Part shown: piece by piece, positions 42,345 to 52,211 of the stretch
How positions within the stretch are numbered: the stretch's first letter is position 1
Layout of the letters: every line of letters starts with the position of its first letter
DNA from: Ferruginibacter sp050611725
Lineage (GTDB): Bacteria; Bacteroidota; Bacteroidia; Chitinophagales; Chitinophagaceae
DNA: 64,000 bases
Direction of reading: 5' to 3'
Assembly: GCF_050611725.1 (NCBI RefSeq)
Contig: NZ_JBODJB010000001.1
Coordinates: 1,116,001 to 1,180,000, forward strand
Notes under the pieces: generated by a model
What the model saw: only the letters and a program-made list of their open reading frames with translations
What the model was told of the DNA's origin: nothing
Database searches by the model: none
Position numbers and translations under genes: made by a program

Positions 42345-42373
42345 TTCCCCTCACTTAGTGAGGGGATTTTTGT
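42345..42373 (+). terminator. Terminator of the DUF937-OmpA gene
   Basis: CCCCTCAC pairs with GTGAGGGG over a 3-nt loop, followed by ATTTTTG. Confidence 0.85.
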
Positions 42374-42428
42374 AAACAACATATTTAAAGATTAATGTTT
42401 AGTTTTACAGGGTTGATAAAAATCATTC

Positions 42429-43463
42429 ATGCCCAATCCAAATTTAAATACGGAAGGATCTTCTTTAAGTGCTGCGGATAAAGAATTCGAGAACAATATT
42501 CGGCCAAGCGAAATGGCCGACTTTACAGGTCAGGCACAAACCATAGAAAATCTGAGGGTTTTTATCAAAGCTGCTAAGATCAGAGGAGAGGCGTTGGATC
42601 ATACTTTGTTTCATGGTCCGCCGGGGTTGGGTAAAACAACACTCAGCAGAATCATTGCAAATGAATTAGGTGTTAATATCAAAGAAACCAGCGGGCCGGT
42701 AATTGAAAAGCCCGGTGATCTTGCAGGCCTACTTACTAATTTAGAGCCGAATGATGTATTGTTTATTGATGAGATACATCGGTTGAGCAATGTGGTGGAA
42801 GAATATCTATATGCGGCTATGGAAGATTTCAGGATCGATATTATGATCGATAGCGGACCTAATGCAAGAAGTGTGCAGATCAATTTAAACCCTTTTACCT
42901 TGGTTGGTGCAACAACAAGAAGTGGTTTATTAACTGCACCGTTACTTTCCAGATTCGGAATAAAATCAAGATTAGAATATTACAATGCAGAAACATTACA
43001 GAAAATTATTTTGCGTTCTGCTGGTATATTGAATACTTCTATAACGGTAGATGCAGCTAAAGAAATTGCCGGACGTAGCAGGGGTACACCACGTATTGCA
43101 AATGGACTGTTGCGTAGGGTAAGGGATTTTGCTCAGGTATTGAACGATGGGGCAATAGATATAGGCATTACCCAACATTCTTTAAAAGCATTGAATGTAG
43201 ATGAGCATGGGCTCGATGATATGGATAACAGAATTCTTTCTACGATCATTGATAAATTCAAAGGTGGCCCAGTAGGTATTACAACCATTGCAACGGCAGT
43301 AGGCGAAGAAGCAGGTACATTGGAAGAAGTATATGAGCCTTTTTTAATTCAGGAAGGATTTATACAACGCACTGCCCGAGGAAGAGAAGCTACCGAAAAA
43401 GCGTATACGCATTTGGGTAAGACAATGCCAAAGTTTGGCGGGCCGGGTAATTTATTTTCATAG
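42429..43463 (+). CDS. ruvB: Holliday junction DNA helicase RuvB
   Basis: The 344-residue AAA+ motor drives branch migration with RuvA. Walker A GPPGLGKTT is at 63-71, followed by Walker B LFIDEIHRL, the sensor-1 TTRSG motif, and the C-terminal winged helix with GLDDMDNRILSTIIDKFKGGPVG and RTARGREAT. Length and start fit the family. ruvA and ruvC are not adjacent. Confidence 0.98.
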   Translation: MPNPNLNTEGSSLSAADKEFENNIRPSEMADFTGQAQTIENLRVFIKAAKIRGEALDHTLFHGPPGLGKTTLSRIIANELGVNIKETSGPVIEKPGDLAGLLTNLEPNDVLFIDEIHRLSNVVEEYLYAAMEDFRIDIMIDSGPNARSVQINLNPFTLVGATTRSGLLTAPLLSRFGIKSRLEYYNAETLQKIILRSAGILNTSITVDAAKEIAGRSRGTPRIANGLLRRVRDFAQVLNDGAIDIGITQHSLKALNVDEHGLDDMDNRILSTIIDKFKGGPVGITTIATAVGEEAGTLEEVYEPFLIQEGFIQRTARGREATEKAYTHLGKTMPKFGGPGNLFS

Positions 43464-43489
43464 AATTTAGAAACGCTGATTTAGCTGAT

Positions 43490-43524
43490 AAAAAAATGCC
43501 GCAGATTTTATCTGCGGCATTTGT
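43490..43524 (-). terminator. Terminator between convergent ruvB and the response regulator gene
   Basis: ATGCCGCAGA and TCTGCGGCAT form a 10-bp stem over 5 nt. A run of six T follows on the minus strand, so it mainly serves the regulator gene; it may also slow plus-strand transcription. Confidence 0.85.
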
Positions 43525-43552
43525 ATAAATTCTTTTGAACTATATTACTATT

Positions 43553-44248
43553 TTACGAAGCAACCAATCTAAATCCATTGCCATGAATATTTACAATTTC
43601 AATAGCAGGATCTTCTTTTAAATATTTACGAAGCTTAGCAATATATACATCCATGCTTCTTCCATTAAAGTAGGTGTCGCTACCCCATATTTTTTTCAAC
43701 GCAACTTCTCTTGGCAATAGGTCATTTTTGTATTCGCAAAGCATTTTAAGTAATTCGCTTTCTTTGGGAGAAAGCGTGATCAGTTTCCCGTCAAAACCCA
43801 ATTCACGTAGGCGTGGATTGAAATGATATTTACCCATATCAAATTCTGCGTTCACTTCTTCTTTATGCAATTCTTCATTGCGTTTTAAGATAGCTTTTAT
43901 TTTATGCAATAAAACTTCACTATCGAATGGCTTGGTGATATAATCATCCGCACCCAATTTGTATCCCTGAATAATATCTTCCTTCATTGTTTTTGCACTA
44001 AGGAAAAATAAAGGAACATCCGGATTGATATCACGAATTTCTTCTGCCAATGTAAACCCATCCATATTTGGCATCATCACATCCAAAAGGCAAAGATCGA
44101 ATTTCTCTCTTTGAAAGGCAGCCAAACCAAGTCTGCCATCTCTTTCTAATGTAATGTCATAATCATTTAATTCAAGATAATTTTTTAAGACCATGCCAAG
44201 ATTTGCATCATCTTCGCATAAGAGTACCTTGGGTTTTATCGGTTCCAT
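43553..44248 (-). CDS. OmpR-family response regulator, RprY-like
   Basis: The 231-residue regulator has a receiver domain with the acidic pair in LLCEDDANLGM, phospho-acceptor Asp56 (LLDVMMPN) and Lys in TKPF, and a C-terminal winged helix (LTPKESELL-like: ITLSPKESELLKMLCEY, DVYIAKLRKYLKEDP, NIHGNGFRL). Its opening resembles RprY of Bacteroides. No sensor kinase gene is adjacent. I start at ATG 44248; the longer frame to 44269 begins at a TTG in a TTTATTTG sequence that resembles a -7 box. Confidence 0.9.
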   Translation of the reverse strand: MEPIKPKVLLCEDDANLGMVLKNYLELNDYDITLERDGRLGLAAFQREKFDLCLLDVMMPNMDGFTLAEEIRDINPDVPLFFLSAKTMKEDIIQGYKLGADDYITKPFDSEVLLHKIKAILKRNEELHKEEVNAEFDMGKYHFNPRLRELGFDGKLITLSPKESELLKMLCEYKNDLLPREVALKKIWGSDTYFNGRSMDVYIAKLRKYLKEDPAIEIVNIHGNGFRLVAS

Positions 44249-44426
44249 GTTGTTATAGTTTAAAGGCAAATAAAGTAAATGTTATTTGCTACCACGAATA
44301 TAATGCCTAATTTTTTTATAAAATCGATTTAACGAAATTGTAACGTTTTATCAATACTTCAATATTGTTAAATTTTACACAGTTAATTTCAGCAAGCTTT
44401 GTACCTTTCAGTAAATAAATTTTACA

Positions 44427-45974
44427 ATGGCAAATCAGGAACTTTTTTTACAAGTAATAAAAGACGGATATACTTTTAAAGGAGAATCTGTTAAAATAGG
44501 TGCGGCGGTATTGGATGGAGTTGTGGTGGCTGATGCAGGTATTTATCTTCCACTCAAAACCATGAACAGGCATGGTCTGATTGCCGGGGCTACAGGTACA
44601 GGTAAAACCAAAACACTACAAATGATCAGCGAATACCTGAGTGATGCAAGTGTACCGGTTTTATTGATGGATATAAAAGGTGACCTGAGTGGTATCGCTG
44701 CAATGGGGTCAAGTAATGATAAAGTAGTTGACAGATACCAAAAGTTGAATATTGAGTATAAACCAACACAATTTCCGGCAGAACTTTTAACGCTCAGCGA
44801 TCAGAAAGGTGTTCGATTAAGGGCAACCGTTAGTGAGTTTGGTCCGGTTTTATTAAGTAAGATATTAGGGCTGAATGATACACAAGGTGGGGTAGTGGCA
44901 ATGATATTTAAATATTGCGATGATACAAAGCTGCCACTGTTGGATCTGAAAGATTTTATAAAGGTATTACAGTATGTTGGCGAAGAAGGAAAAGACGAAC
45001 TTGAAAAGTCATATGGCAAGATATCCACCACAAGTACGGGCACCATTTTGAGAAAGGTGATTGAATTGCAGCAGCAAGGCGCTGATATATTTTTTGGCGA
45101 AAAAAGTTTTGAAGTAGAAGACCTGATGAGAATTGATGATAAAGGCTGTGGTATCATCAATGTTTTAAGGGTTACTGACCTTCAGGACAGACCTAAATTA
45201 TTCTCTACATTTATGTTGCAACTATTGGCAGAATTATACGCCAGTTGCCCTGAAGAAGGTGATCTCGATAAACCTAAACTGGTAATGTTTATTGATGAGG
45301 CTCACTTGATCTTTAATGAGGCAAGCGATGCACTATTACAACAAATTGAAACCATTATTAAACTAATACGAAGCAAGGGTATTGGTATTTTCTTTTGCAC
45401 ACAAAATCCAATGGATGTGCCGGCAAGTATTCTCGGACAACTTGGTTTAAAAGTACAACATGCGCTTAGGGCTTTTACGGCAGCAGATAGAAAAGTGATC
45501 AAACAAACAGCAGAGAATTATCCAGAAACAGATTTTTATAAAACCGAAGATCTTATTACACAATTGGGAATTGGAGAAGCTTTGGTTACCATGTTAAATG
45601 AAAAAGGTATACCAACACCATTGGCGCATGTCATGCTTTGCTCACCCCGTAGCCGTATGGATGTATTAACTGACAGCGAGATCGATGCAATTGTCGGCAA
45701 GTCTAAACTTGTTGCTAAATACAACCAGATAATTGATTCTGAAAGTGCGTATGAAATATTAACAGCTAAACTGGAAGAAGCTGCTGAAAGATCAAAAGCT
45801 GAAGAAGAAGAAAAGCCGGGTAAAAAAGAAGAAAAATCCACTTTGGAAAAAGTAGCCAATAATACTATTGTTAAAAGTATGGTTAGAACTGCCGGCACAA
45901 CCATTGTACGCTCTTTGCTAGGTGCTCTGGGACTAGGCGGCAGAAGCAGATCAAAAAAAAGCAGCTGGTTTTAG
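44427..45974 (+). CDS. HerA-like ATPase (DUF853 family)
   Basis: The 515-residue protein has Walker A GATGTGKT at 54-61, a Walker B region LVMFIDEAHLIFNEASDALL and the FCTQNPMDVP sensor-like segment of the HerA/FtsK superfamily, in the DUF853 subfamily. HerA-type motors translocate DNA; DUF853 members are widespread but their job is not established. Residues about 440-515 are charged and end RSRSKKSSWF. The gene stands alone. Confidence 0.9.
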   Translation: MANQELFLQVIKDGYTFKGESVKIGAAVLDGVVVADAGIYLPLKTMNRHGLIAGATGTGKTKTLQMISEYLSDASVPVLLMDIKGDLSGIAAMGSSNDKVVDRYQKLNIEYKPTQFPAELLTLSDQKGVRLRATVSEFGPVLLSKILGLNDTQGGVVAMIFKYCDDTKLPLLDLKDFIKVLQYVGEEGKDELEKSYGKISTTSTGTILRKVIELQQQGADIFFGEKSFEVEDLMRIDDKGCGIINVLRVTDLQDRPKLFSTFMLQLLAELYASCPEEGDLDKPKLVMFIDEAHLIFNEASDALLQQIETIIKLIRSKGIGIFFCTQNPMDVPASILGQLGLKVQHALRAFTAADRKVIKQTAENYPETDFYKTEDLITQLGIGEALVTMLNEKGIPTPLAHVMLCSPRSRMDVLTDSEIDAIVGKSKLVAKYNQIIDSESAYEILTAKLEEAAERSKAEEEEKPGKKEEKSTLEKVANNTIVKSMVRTAGTTIVRSLLGALGLGGRSRSKKSSWF

Positions 45975-46253
45975 CCTGTAGTACTACTAATGACTTTTAC
46001 GAAGCCTGTATCGTAAATAACTAATTGATTTTTATAAGATTGTCTGATGCAGACAGAAAAAAGCCGTATTCAATTATCATTTGACCACCTATTGACAAAT
46101 ATCAAATAGTTCAGAATATTTCAGCCATACTAAATTGTTGTTAAATTAATAATTTAGTAAACCGTACATAGCTTATAATCAATAAGATAATAAAAATTAA
46201 TGTGTAAAAAATACACACTTAAATAAAAAAATGTAAAATATTTCATAAAAAAC

Positions 46254-46351
46254 TTGCACGATAGTATTTTCCGTATTATCTTCGTCTTGGTTTTTCATAG
46301 GATATTGGATTTTAAAGCGGGACTAGATTTCTATCTTGGTCCCTTTTTTTT
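46254..46351 (+). ncRNA. Candidate small RNA with promoter and terminator
   Basis: In a 420-bp gap between convergent genes, TTG at 46254 and TATCTTCG at 46277-46284 (20-bp spacer) resemble a -33/-7 promoter. About 60 bases follow, ending in a hairpin (GGGAC-t-AGAT paired with ATCT-tg-GTCCC) and eight T. The nearest upstream plus-strand gene ends 350 bases earlier, and the T run is on the plus strand only, so this terminator does not serve recQ. No ORF fits. The rest of the gap (45975-46250) is AT-rich, with a TGTGTA/TACACA inverted repeat at 46201-46217. Confidence 0.5.
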
Positions 46352-46394
46352 GTCCTTACTTTATTAGTGTTTAAACATTAAGTATCAACACTTT

Positions 46395-48296
46395 CTATAT
46401 AGATATATTTCCTTCCTTGGTAATTATGAGTTTGTTTTCAGATTGCAGAAAGTCGATCACCTTCCAAATCTTTTCCTTTTTGGTCGGAGCTAAATGCTGT
46501 ATCAATGTCTTTAACGCAATCGATTGCGTAGAAATAATATTGGTAATTTTTTCAGTGATCTGTTCAAACTCTTCCTTTGTAATGACTAACTCTTTTTGAT
46601 TAATGCAATTGTCGCAGATCCCACATTTTTTTACGGAAGGGTCATTAAAGTAATGAGCAATTTCTTTGGAGCGACAGTTAATGGTATTGTTGATATAATT
46701 GATCATTGCTTTTACACGAATGTCGAACTGTTTTTTTCTTAGCAAATGATTGTCCAAATTGATCAAGAAACTATCTGCATACATTCTGTTTAGCAACAAT
46801 GTAATTTGTGGTTTATCTTTTTGTTGTACGTAATCAACAATGCCCAAATATTTTAATTGCAATAATTCTTTTTCTATATCTTCTCTTTTCCTCTGAATGA
46901 ATCTGGCCAACTGGTTCTCATAAATAGTAGCCGGATAATCGAAGATGCCTTCATAACTGCGTAGTAAACCTTTTATAATAGCTGAATATTGCGGATTGTG
47001 AATCTCGAAGTCATTCAATGTTTCTTTACTGCAGTTAAAAACCAATGTTGACGGTTTAAAGAACACTTCATTAAAGCTTAGTATGCTTTCCTGTTCCAAT
47101 GTTTTAATAGCATAGGTTGCTGTAAGAATATTTTGTTTGAAAGCGGAGCTGAAAATTGCAATGTCAAAATCGTAGCTACTATATGCTCCGCTACCCGCCG
47201 GAATTTGCAAATGGTTCATTAGATCGATATAAACTTTTTTTATTTCTTCCTGACTAGGGTAGCGAATATTGCTTTGCTTTTGCAGGTCATCCAGTTCCCT
47301 GTCGTTATACAACAATACAGCATACGATCTCTTTCCGTCCCGACCGGCTCTACCTGCTTCCTGATAATAATTCTCCAAACAATCCGGTACCTCATAATGT
47401 ACTACAACTCTTACATCGGGTTTATCTATTCCCATACCAAATGCATTGGTGCAAACAATAACAGTAGTTTGATTATTGATCCAGCTTTCCTGCTTTATAT
47501 TTCTTTCATCATTACTTAATCCTGCATGATAAAAATCTGCATTGATCTTATTCAATTTTAAAAGATCGGAAATGTCTTTTGTGTGTTTTCTGCTTTTGCA
47601 ATAAACAATAGCACTGCCTTTTACATTGTTTAATATCTCTAATAATTTATTTTGTTTGGATGATACGTTGAAAGCGCTATATGATAAGTTTGGTCTGTCG
47701 AATGATTGCTGAAAACGTTCGCTTGTTTTTTTGAATAACAATTTTTCACAAATGTCATCCTGCACTTCTTTAGTGGCCGATGCTGTTAAAGCCAATACGG
47801 GCACAGAAGGGATGTATTCTCGTAAAGCAGCAATACGTAAGTAAGATGGTCTGAAATCATAGCCCCACTGACTGATACAATGCGATTCATCAACAGCAAT
47901 CAAATTAATATGCATTGCCGGTAAAAACTCCAGAAATAAATTTGTTTCTAATCGTTCAGGCGATACGTATAAGAATTTATAATTGCCGTGTACAGCATTT
48001 TGTAAAGTTTTTTTTACTTCAATAAAACTCATGCCGGAGTAAATGGATAATGCAGGTATGCCTTTATTCTTTAAATTTTGAACTTGATCTTTTATTAATG
48101 CAATGAGTGGACTAATAACAAGACATATACCATTTGATGCCATTGCCGGTACCTGAAAACAAATGGATTTGCCGCCACCGGTGGGTAACAGAGCTAGTAC
48201 ATCTTTTTTATCTAATACAGCATTAATGATATCTTCCTGTAAAGGACGGAAAACATCATAGCCCCAATATTCTTTTAGTATTTCCTGAGTTGTCAA
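46395..48296 (-). CDS. RecQ family ATP-dependent DNA helicase
   Basis: The 633-residue helicase has Walker A LLPTGGGKS at about 37-44, DESHCISQWGYDFRP (motif II and the RecQ aromatic loop), AGRDG (motif VI), and a C-terminal zinc site (CRSKEIAHYFND, CGICDNC). It unwinds recombination and repair intermediates 3' to 5'. No HRDC domain is apparent, so it is the shorter RecQ type common as a second paralogue in Bacteroidota. It lies 24 bases downstream of the copper ATPase gene on the same strand. Confidence 0.94.
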   Translation of the reverse strand: MTTQEILKEYWGYDVFRPLQEDIINAVLDKKDVLALLPTGGGKSICFQVPAMASNGICLVISPLIALIKDQVQNLKNKGIPALSIYSGMSFIEVKKTLQNAVHGNYKFLYVSPERLETNLFLEFLPAMHINLIAVDESHCISQWGYDFRPSYLRIAALREYIPSVPVLALTASATKEVQDDICEKLLFKKTSERFQQSFDRPNLSYSAFNVSSKQNKLLEILNNVKGSAIVYCKSRKHTKDISDLLKLNKINADFYHAGLSNDERNIKQESWINNQTTVIVCTNAFGMGIDKPDVRVVVHYEVPDCLENYYQEAGRAGRDGKRSYAVLLYNDRELDDLQKQSNIRYPSQEEIKKVYIDLMNHLQIPAGSGAYSSYDFDIAIFSSAFKQNILTATYAIKTLEQESILSFNEVFFKPSTLVFNCSKETLNDFEIHNPQYSAIIKGLLRSYEGIFDYPATIYENQLARFIQRKREDIEKELLQLKYLGIVDYVQQKDKPQITLLLNRMYADSFLINLDNHLLRKKQFDIRVKAMINYINNTINCRSKEIAHYFNDPSVKKCGICDNCINQKELVITKEEFEQITEKITNIISTQSIALKTLIQHLAPTKKEKIWKVIDFLQSENKLIITKEGNISI

Positions 48297-48320
48297 AAGA
48301 ATGAAATTATCGACCTGAAA

Positions 48321-50477
48321 TTAAACTACTTTCCTGTAATTTAAACGAATAGAATTAATGGCCAGCACCACATCACTGAATCCCATTGCCAATGCAGCAA
48401 TGCCGGGTTGAAGAAAACCCATGGCAGCAATAGGAATGGCAACAACATTATAAATAAATGCCCAAAAGAGATTTCCTTTTATAGTAGAAAAAGTATGTTT
48501 CCCTAAACCCAAAGCCATTGGAAGATGTTGAATACCGTTATTCATTAAAACAACCTGTGCTGTTTGCATTGCCAGATGTGATGCATCACTCATGGAGATG
48601 CCGATGGTAGCTTTTGCCAAAGCAGGTGCATCGTTAATGCCATCACCTACCATTGCCACAGGAGATTTTTTATTTAATTCTTCTATGATGGCCAACTTTT
48701 CTTCCGGAGATTTTTCGGCATACACTTCTTCAATGCCAATTTCGGCAGCAACCTTTTTTGCTTTATCAATATTATCGCCGCTTAATAAAATAGTATGAAT
48801 ATTTTTTGAATGTAAATAAGCAACAACTGCTTTTGCTTCTTCTCTTATTTCATCTTCCATATCAAACCAACCGATCAAAGAGTCATTTTTTAGAAGATAA
48901 GCAGTATGTGTATTGTCTTCAGTAAGTTTAGGGGCTACTTTATAAGATCCGAGCAAATAAATATTTCCTTCATTGTCTTCTGCTTTTATTCCAAGACCTT
49001 TTATTTCCTCTATTTTTTTCCAGTTAATGGCATTGCTAATTTTTAATTCGCTAACGATCGCCTTTGCAATTGGGTGATTAGAATATTTTTCTAAAGAAAA
49101 AATAATTTGCTTGAATTCATCTTCATGAATGGTGCTGTAAATTTTGCTTATTACAAATTGCCCTTTTGTAAGCGTACCTGTTTTATCGAATACAACTGTA
49201 GAAATATTTTTAAATAGCTCAAGGCTTTTTGCATTGCGAAAAAGTATTCCCTTTTTTGCTGCTCTTCCCAGTCCTACTGCAATAGCTGCAGGTGTTGCAA
49301 GTCCCATGGCGCAAGGACAACTAATTACTAATACAGCAATGCTTCTCATTAAAGATGATGTGCCGGAAATATTGAAAGCAAAATAGTTGACTAAAAAAGT
49401 AAGGATTGAAATAGCTATTACTACAGGTACAAATACAGCACTGATTTTATCTGCCATTTGCTGTATAGGTGGTTTCTCACTTTGTGCTTGTTTTACAAGA
49501 TTCAAAATATTACTCAACACTGTGTCTTTACCTACAGAGGTAACCTGAGCTTTTACAGTACCGTCAATAACAAGACTACCGCCTATCAATCCATCTTTCT
49601 TTTGTTTGTGAATGGGTTTACTCTCACCCGTCAATAACGCTTCATTCACTTGTACATCACCCCATAAAATTTTGCAGTCTGTTGGAACCTGCTCACCGGT
49701 TTTTATAAGGATAAGATCACCAACTCGTAATTGTGTGTTCTCAACAGGAAATATTTGCTCTTTATGTTCGTCATCAAAAGCGATCATATTGGCCATTACT
49801 TTTTGCTGAGCCGATAATTTGTTCAGTTCTTTTTGTGTAATGGTTACCGATTTATGTTCAACCCATTCACCTAAAAAAACCAATGTGATAATGGTTGCGG
49901 CTGTTTCATAAAAAATATAATCCATACCGAAATTTCCCAATGTTCCTATCAGACTATATACAAAGGCAGCAGTGGCACCGATTGCGATCAAGACATTCAT
50001 GTTGGGGATACCACGACGTAAACTTTTAAATGCACTTACGCCAAAATATCCCATTCCAACTATGTAAACAGGCAAACAGATCGCAAACTGTATCCATGGG
50101 TTCATCAAAAAATGAATATGCCAGGGAAGCATGTGTAGCATCAATACTAACGTAAATGGTAAGCAGAAGAGAAAGCGTTGAAGATGATTGTTGAATGACC
50201 ATCGCCTATGGACCATGATCCATGGCCGATGATTATGAGTAGTACTTCCGTGGTCCATTGTTTGTTGCCAGTTGTCCGAAACAACCTTATACCCTAAGTC
50301 CTTAATGCCTGCTGCTAATGTTTCCTTCGATTTATTTCCGGTTAGTTCAAAACTCACATCCCCGCCTATGAAATTAACTTTCACATCTTGCTGCCCTTCT
50401 TTTTGAAGATACTTTGTAATGGTAAGGGCACAATTGGTGCAATCCATTCCTTCTACTTTCCAGTCAATCTTTTCCAT
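48321..50477 (-). CDS. Copper-type heavy-metal P-type ATPase
   Basis: The 718-residue exporter has one N-terminal HMA domain with the CTNC metal pair (Cys13, Cys16), about eight membrane helices, the CPC intramembrane metal site (SCPCAMGLATPAA), phosphorylation motif DKTGT, the SNHPIA HP motif and GDGINDAPALA. It should pump Cu(I) out of the cytoplasm. Residues about 71-95 are an unusual His-, Trp- and Arg-rich insert (MDHGSTTHNHRPW) between the HMA domain and helix 1, encoded by a near-palindromic element related to the one in holB. The insert could add metal ligands by chance. tsaE is divergent. Confidence 0.94.
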   Translation of the reverse strand: MEKIDWKVEGMDCTNCALTITKYLQKEGQQDVKVNFIGGDVSFELTGNKSKETLAAGIKDLGYKVVSDNWQQTMDHGSTTHNHRPWIMVHRRWSFNNHLQRFLFCLPFTLVLMLHMLPWHIHFLMNPWIQFAICLPVYIVGMGYFGVSAFKSLRRGIPNMNVLIAIGATAAFVYSLIGTLGNFGMDYIFYETAATIITLVFLGEWVEHKSVTITQKELNKLSAQQKVMANMIAFDDEHKEQIFPVENTQLRVGDLILIKTGEQVPTDCKILWGDVQVNEALLTGESKPIHKQKKDGLIGGSLVIDGTVKAQVTSVGKDTVLSNILNLVKQAQSEKPPIQQMADKISAVFVPVVIAISILTFLVNYFAFNISGTSSLMRSIAVLVISCPCAMGLATPAAIAVGLGRAAKKGILFRNAKSLELFKNISTVVFDKTGTLTKGQFVISKIYSTIHEDEFKQIIFSLEKYSNHPIAKAIVSELKISNAINWKKIEEIKGLGIKAEDNEGNIYLLGSYKVAPKLTEDNTHTAYLLKNDSLIGWFDMEDEIREEAKAVVAYLHSKNIHTILLSGDNIDKAKKVAAEIGIEEVYAEKSPEEKLAIIEELNKKSPVAMVGDGINDAPALAKATIGISMSDASHLAMQTAQVVLMNNGIQHLPMALGLGKHTFSTIKGNLFWAFIYNVVAIPIAAMGFLQPGIAALAMGFSDVVLAINSIRLNYRKVV
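50197..50262 (-). repeat. In-frame near-palindromic insert in the copper ATPase gene
   Basis: Positions 50200-50231 form a 32-bp near-palindrome (13 of 16 positions pair, arms CATCG/CGATG and ATGG/CCAT). Its centre resembles the holB element. The ~66-bp segment keeps the frame and encodes the HMA-to-helix linker insert. Confidence 0.55.
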
Positions 50478-50527
50478 AATACAAAATTAGTTTATAGGAG
50501 TTTGCACACTTTACCATTTGAGTAAAA

Positions 50528-50535
50528 TATCTTTG
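50528..50535 (+). promoter_or_regulatory. -7 promoter box of tsaE
   Basis: TATCTTTG lies 4 bases before the tsaE ATG, so the transcript would have almost no leader. A TTTG at 50501 is a possible but distant -33 box. Confidence 0.55.
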
Positions 50536-50539
50536 CAAC

Positions 50540-50947
50540 ATGGAGGTAATTTTTTCATTAAATGACATAGGTATTGCTGCCCAAAAGATCATTGATATGG
50601 GCTTGAACAATAAGGTTGTTGCTTTGCATGGAGATATGGGTGCAGGCAAGACAACACTTGTGCATACTATTTGTGAACGATTGGGTGTGCAAGGCAATAC
50701 TTCTAGTCCTACATTTTCAATTATAAATCAATATAAAACGGATAAGGGTAGTTCAATTTATCATATTGATCTATACCGTTTGAAAGGTGAGGCAGAAGCA
50801 ATACAAGCCGGAGTAGAAGACTGTCTTTTTTCAGGAGATATTTGCTTTGTCGAATGGCCCGATCGGGCACCGGGGATCTTGCCGGATGAAACATTGCATC
50901 TGAAAATTTCTATTGGGGAAAATAATAGCAGAAAAATTGAATGGTAA
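50540..50947 (+). CDS. tsaE: tRNA t6A biosynthesis ATPase TsaE
   Basis: The 135-residue P-loop ATPase works with TsaB and TsaD to make N6-threonylcarbamoyl-adenosine in ANN-decoding tRNAs. Walker A GDMGAGKTT is at 31-39; TSSPTFSIINQY, YHIDLYRL and FVEWPDR are family signatures. Length is typical. The ald gene follows after 49 bases, a familiar pairing in Bacteroidota. Confidence 0.96.
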   Translation: MEVIFSLNDIGIAAQKIIDMGLNNKVVALHGDMGAGKTTLVHTICERLGVQGNTSSPTFSIINQYKTDKGSSIYHIDLYRLKGEAEAIQAGVEDCLFSGDICFVEWPDRAPGILPDETLHLKISIGENNSRKIEW

Positions 50948-50996
50948 ATGCTGCGTATTCATTTTTAATTATTAATTTTTCATTCTCAATCATTAT

Positions 50997-52211
50997 ATGG
51001 CAACTTCAAAACCGTTCATATCTCCATCATTTACTTACGAAACACTGGAAGAAACACTGGATGTAAAACCAAAGGGGGCGGTATTATTTATTGGAATACC
51101 AAGAGAGAGTTCCTATAACGAAAACAGGATCACCCTAACTCCTGAAGCAATCGGCGTATTGGTAGCCAATGGTCATAGAGTGATCATGGAAACAAAGGCC
51201 GGTAACGGTGCCAGCTATAGCGATAAAGATTACAGTGAAGCCGGTGCTCAGATAGCATACGATAAGAAAGCGGTTTTTGAATGCGATATTCTTGTAAAAA
51301 GCGCACCTGTAAGTGAAGAAGAATGCGAATTGTTGAAACCGAATCAATACATCATTTCTCCTATACACATTACCGTAATGAAGAGGGAGATATTGCAAAA
51401 AATGATGGAAAAGAAGATCACTGCGTTGAGCTTTGAGAATTTGAAAGATGCAAGCGGTCATAACCCAATTGTACGTAGTATGAGTGAGATAGCCGGAAGT
51501 GCTGTTATGCTGATCGCAGGACAATATCTAAGCAATGCCAATCAGGGTAAAGGCGTATTGGTAGGAGGTATCAGCGGTATTCCGCCAACTAAAGTAATTA
51601 TCATTGGCGCTGGTATTGTTGGCGAATATGCTGCTCGTACAGCTTTGGCAATGGGAGCCAGTGTAAAAATATTTGATAATAGCATCTACAAATTAAAACG
51701 TTTGCAAAACAATATCGGTGGTCGTTTGTGGACCTCCGTTATAGAGCCAAAAATTCTTGCTAAACAATTAAAGACTTGTGATGTGGCCGTAGGTGCATTA
51801 AATAGCTCGGGAGGAAGAACGCCACTTGTTGTTACTGAAGAAATGGTAAGTAATATGCGGCCGGGAACAGTGATTGTTGATGTTAGCATCGATCGTGGAG
51901 GTTGTTTTGAAACCAGCGATGTAACTACGCATGAAAAGCCCGTCTTCAGAAAATATGATGTCATACATTATTGCGTTCCGAATATACCAAGTGGCTTTGC
52001 CCGTACGGCGAGCCAGGCTATCAGCAATGTATTGATGCCTTTGCTCCTGGAAACTGCGGAAAATGGTGGCATTGAAAATCTTATATGGCGGAAAGAGAAT
52101 ATACGAGCCGGTATATATATGTTCAAAGGGGCATTGACCAACTACTACTTAAGCGAAAGATTTAATTTGAAATACACTGATCTGGCTTTGCTTGTAGCCA
52201 GTAAGCGCTAA
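50997..52211 (+). CDS. ald: Alanine dehydrogenase family protein
   Basis: The 404-residue enzyme belongs to the alanine dehydrogenase/PNT alpha family, converting L-alanine to pyruvate with NAD+. It shows IGIPRESSYNENRITLTPE (N-terminal domain), the Rossmann motif VIIIGAGIVGEYAARTALAMGA with the acidic IFD at the second strand end, and the family VDVSIDRGGCFETS and YCVPNIPS motifs. The first ~25 residues are an extension relative to classic Ald. Bacteroidota members of this subgroup are annotated as Ald, but not all are biochemically tested. Confidence 0.9.
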   Translation: MATSKPFISPSFTYETLEETLDVKPKGAVLFIGIPRESSYNENRITLTPEAIGVLVANGHRVIMETKAGNGASYSDKDYSEAGAQIAYDKKAVFECDILVKSAPVSEEECELLKPNQYIISPIHITVMKREILQKMMEKKITALSFENLKDASGHNPIVRSMSEIAGSAVMLIAGQYLSNANQGKGVLVGGISGIPPTKVIIIGAGIVGEYAARTALAMGASVKIFDNSIYKLKRLQNNIGGRLWTSVIEPKILAKQLKTCDVAVGALNSSGGRTPLVVTEEMVSNMRPGTVIVDVSIDRGGCFETSDVTTHEKPVFRKYDVIHYCVPNIPSGFARTASQAISNVLMPLLLETAENGGIENLIWRKENIRAGIYMFKGALTNYYLSERFNLKYTDLALLVASKR

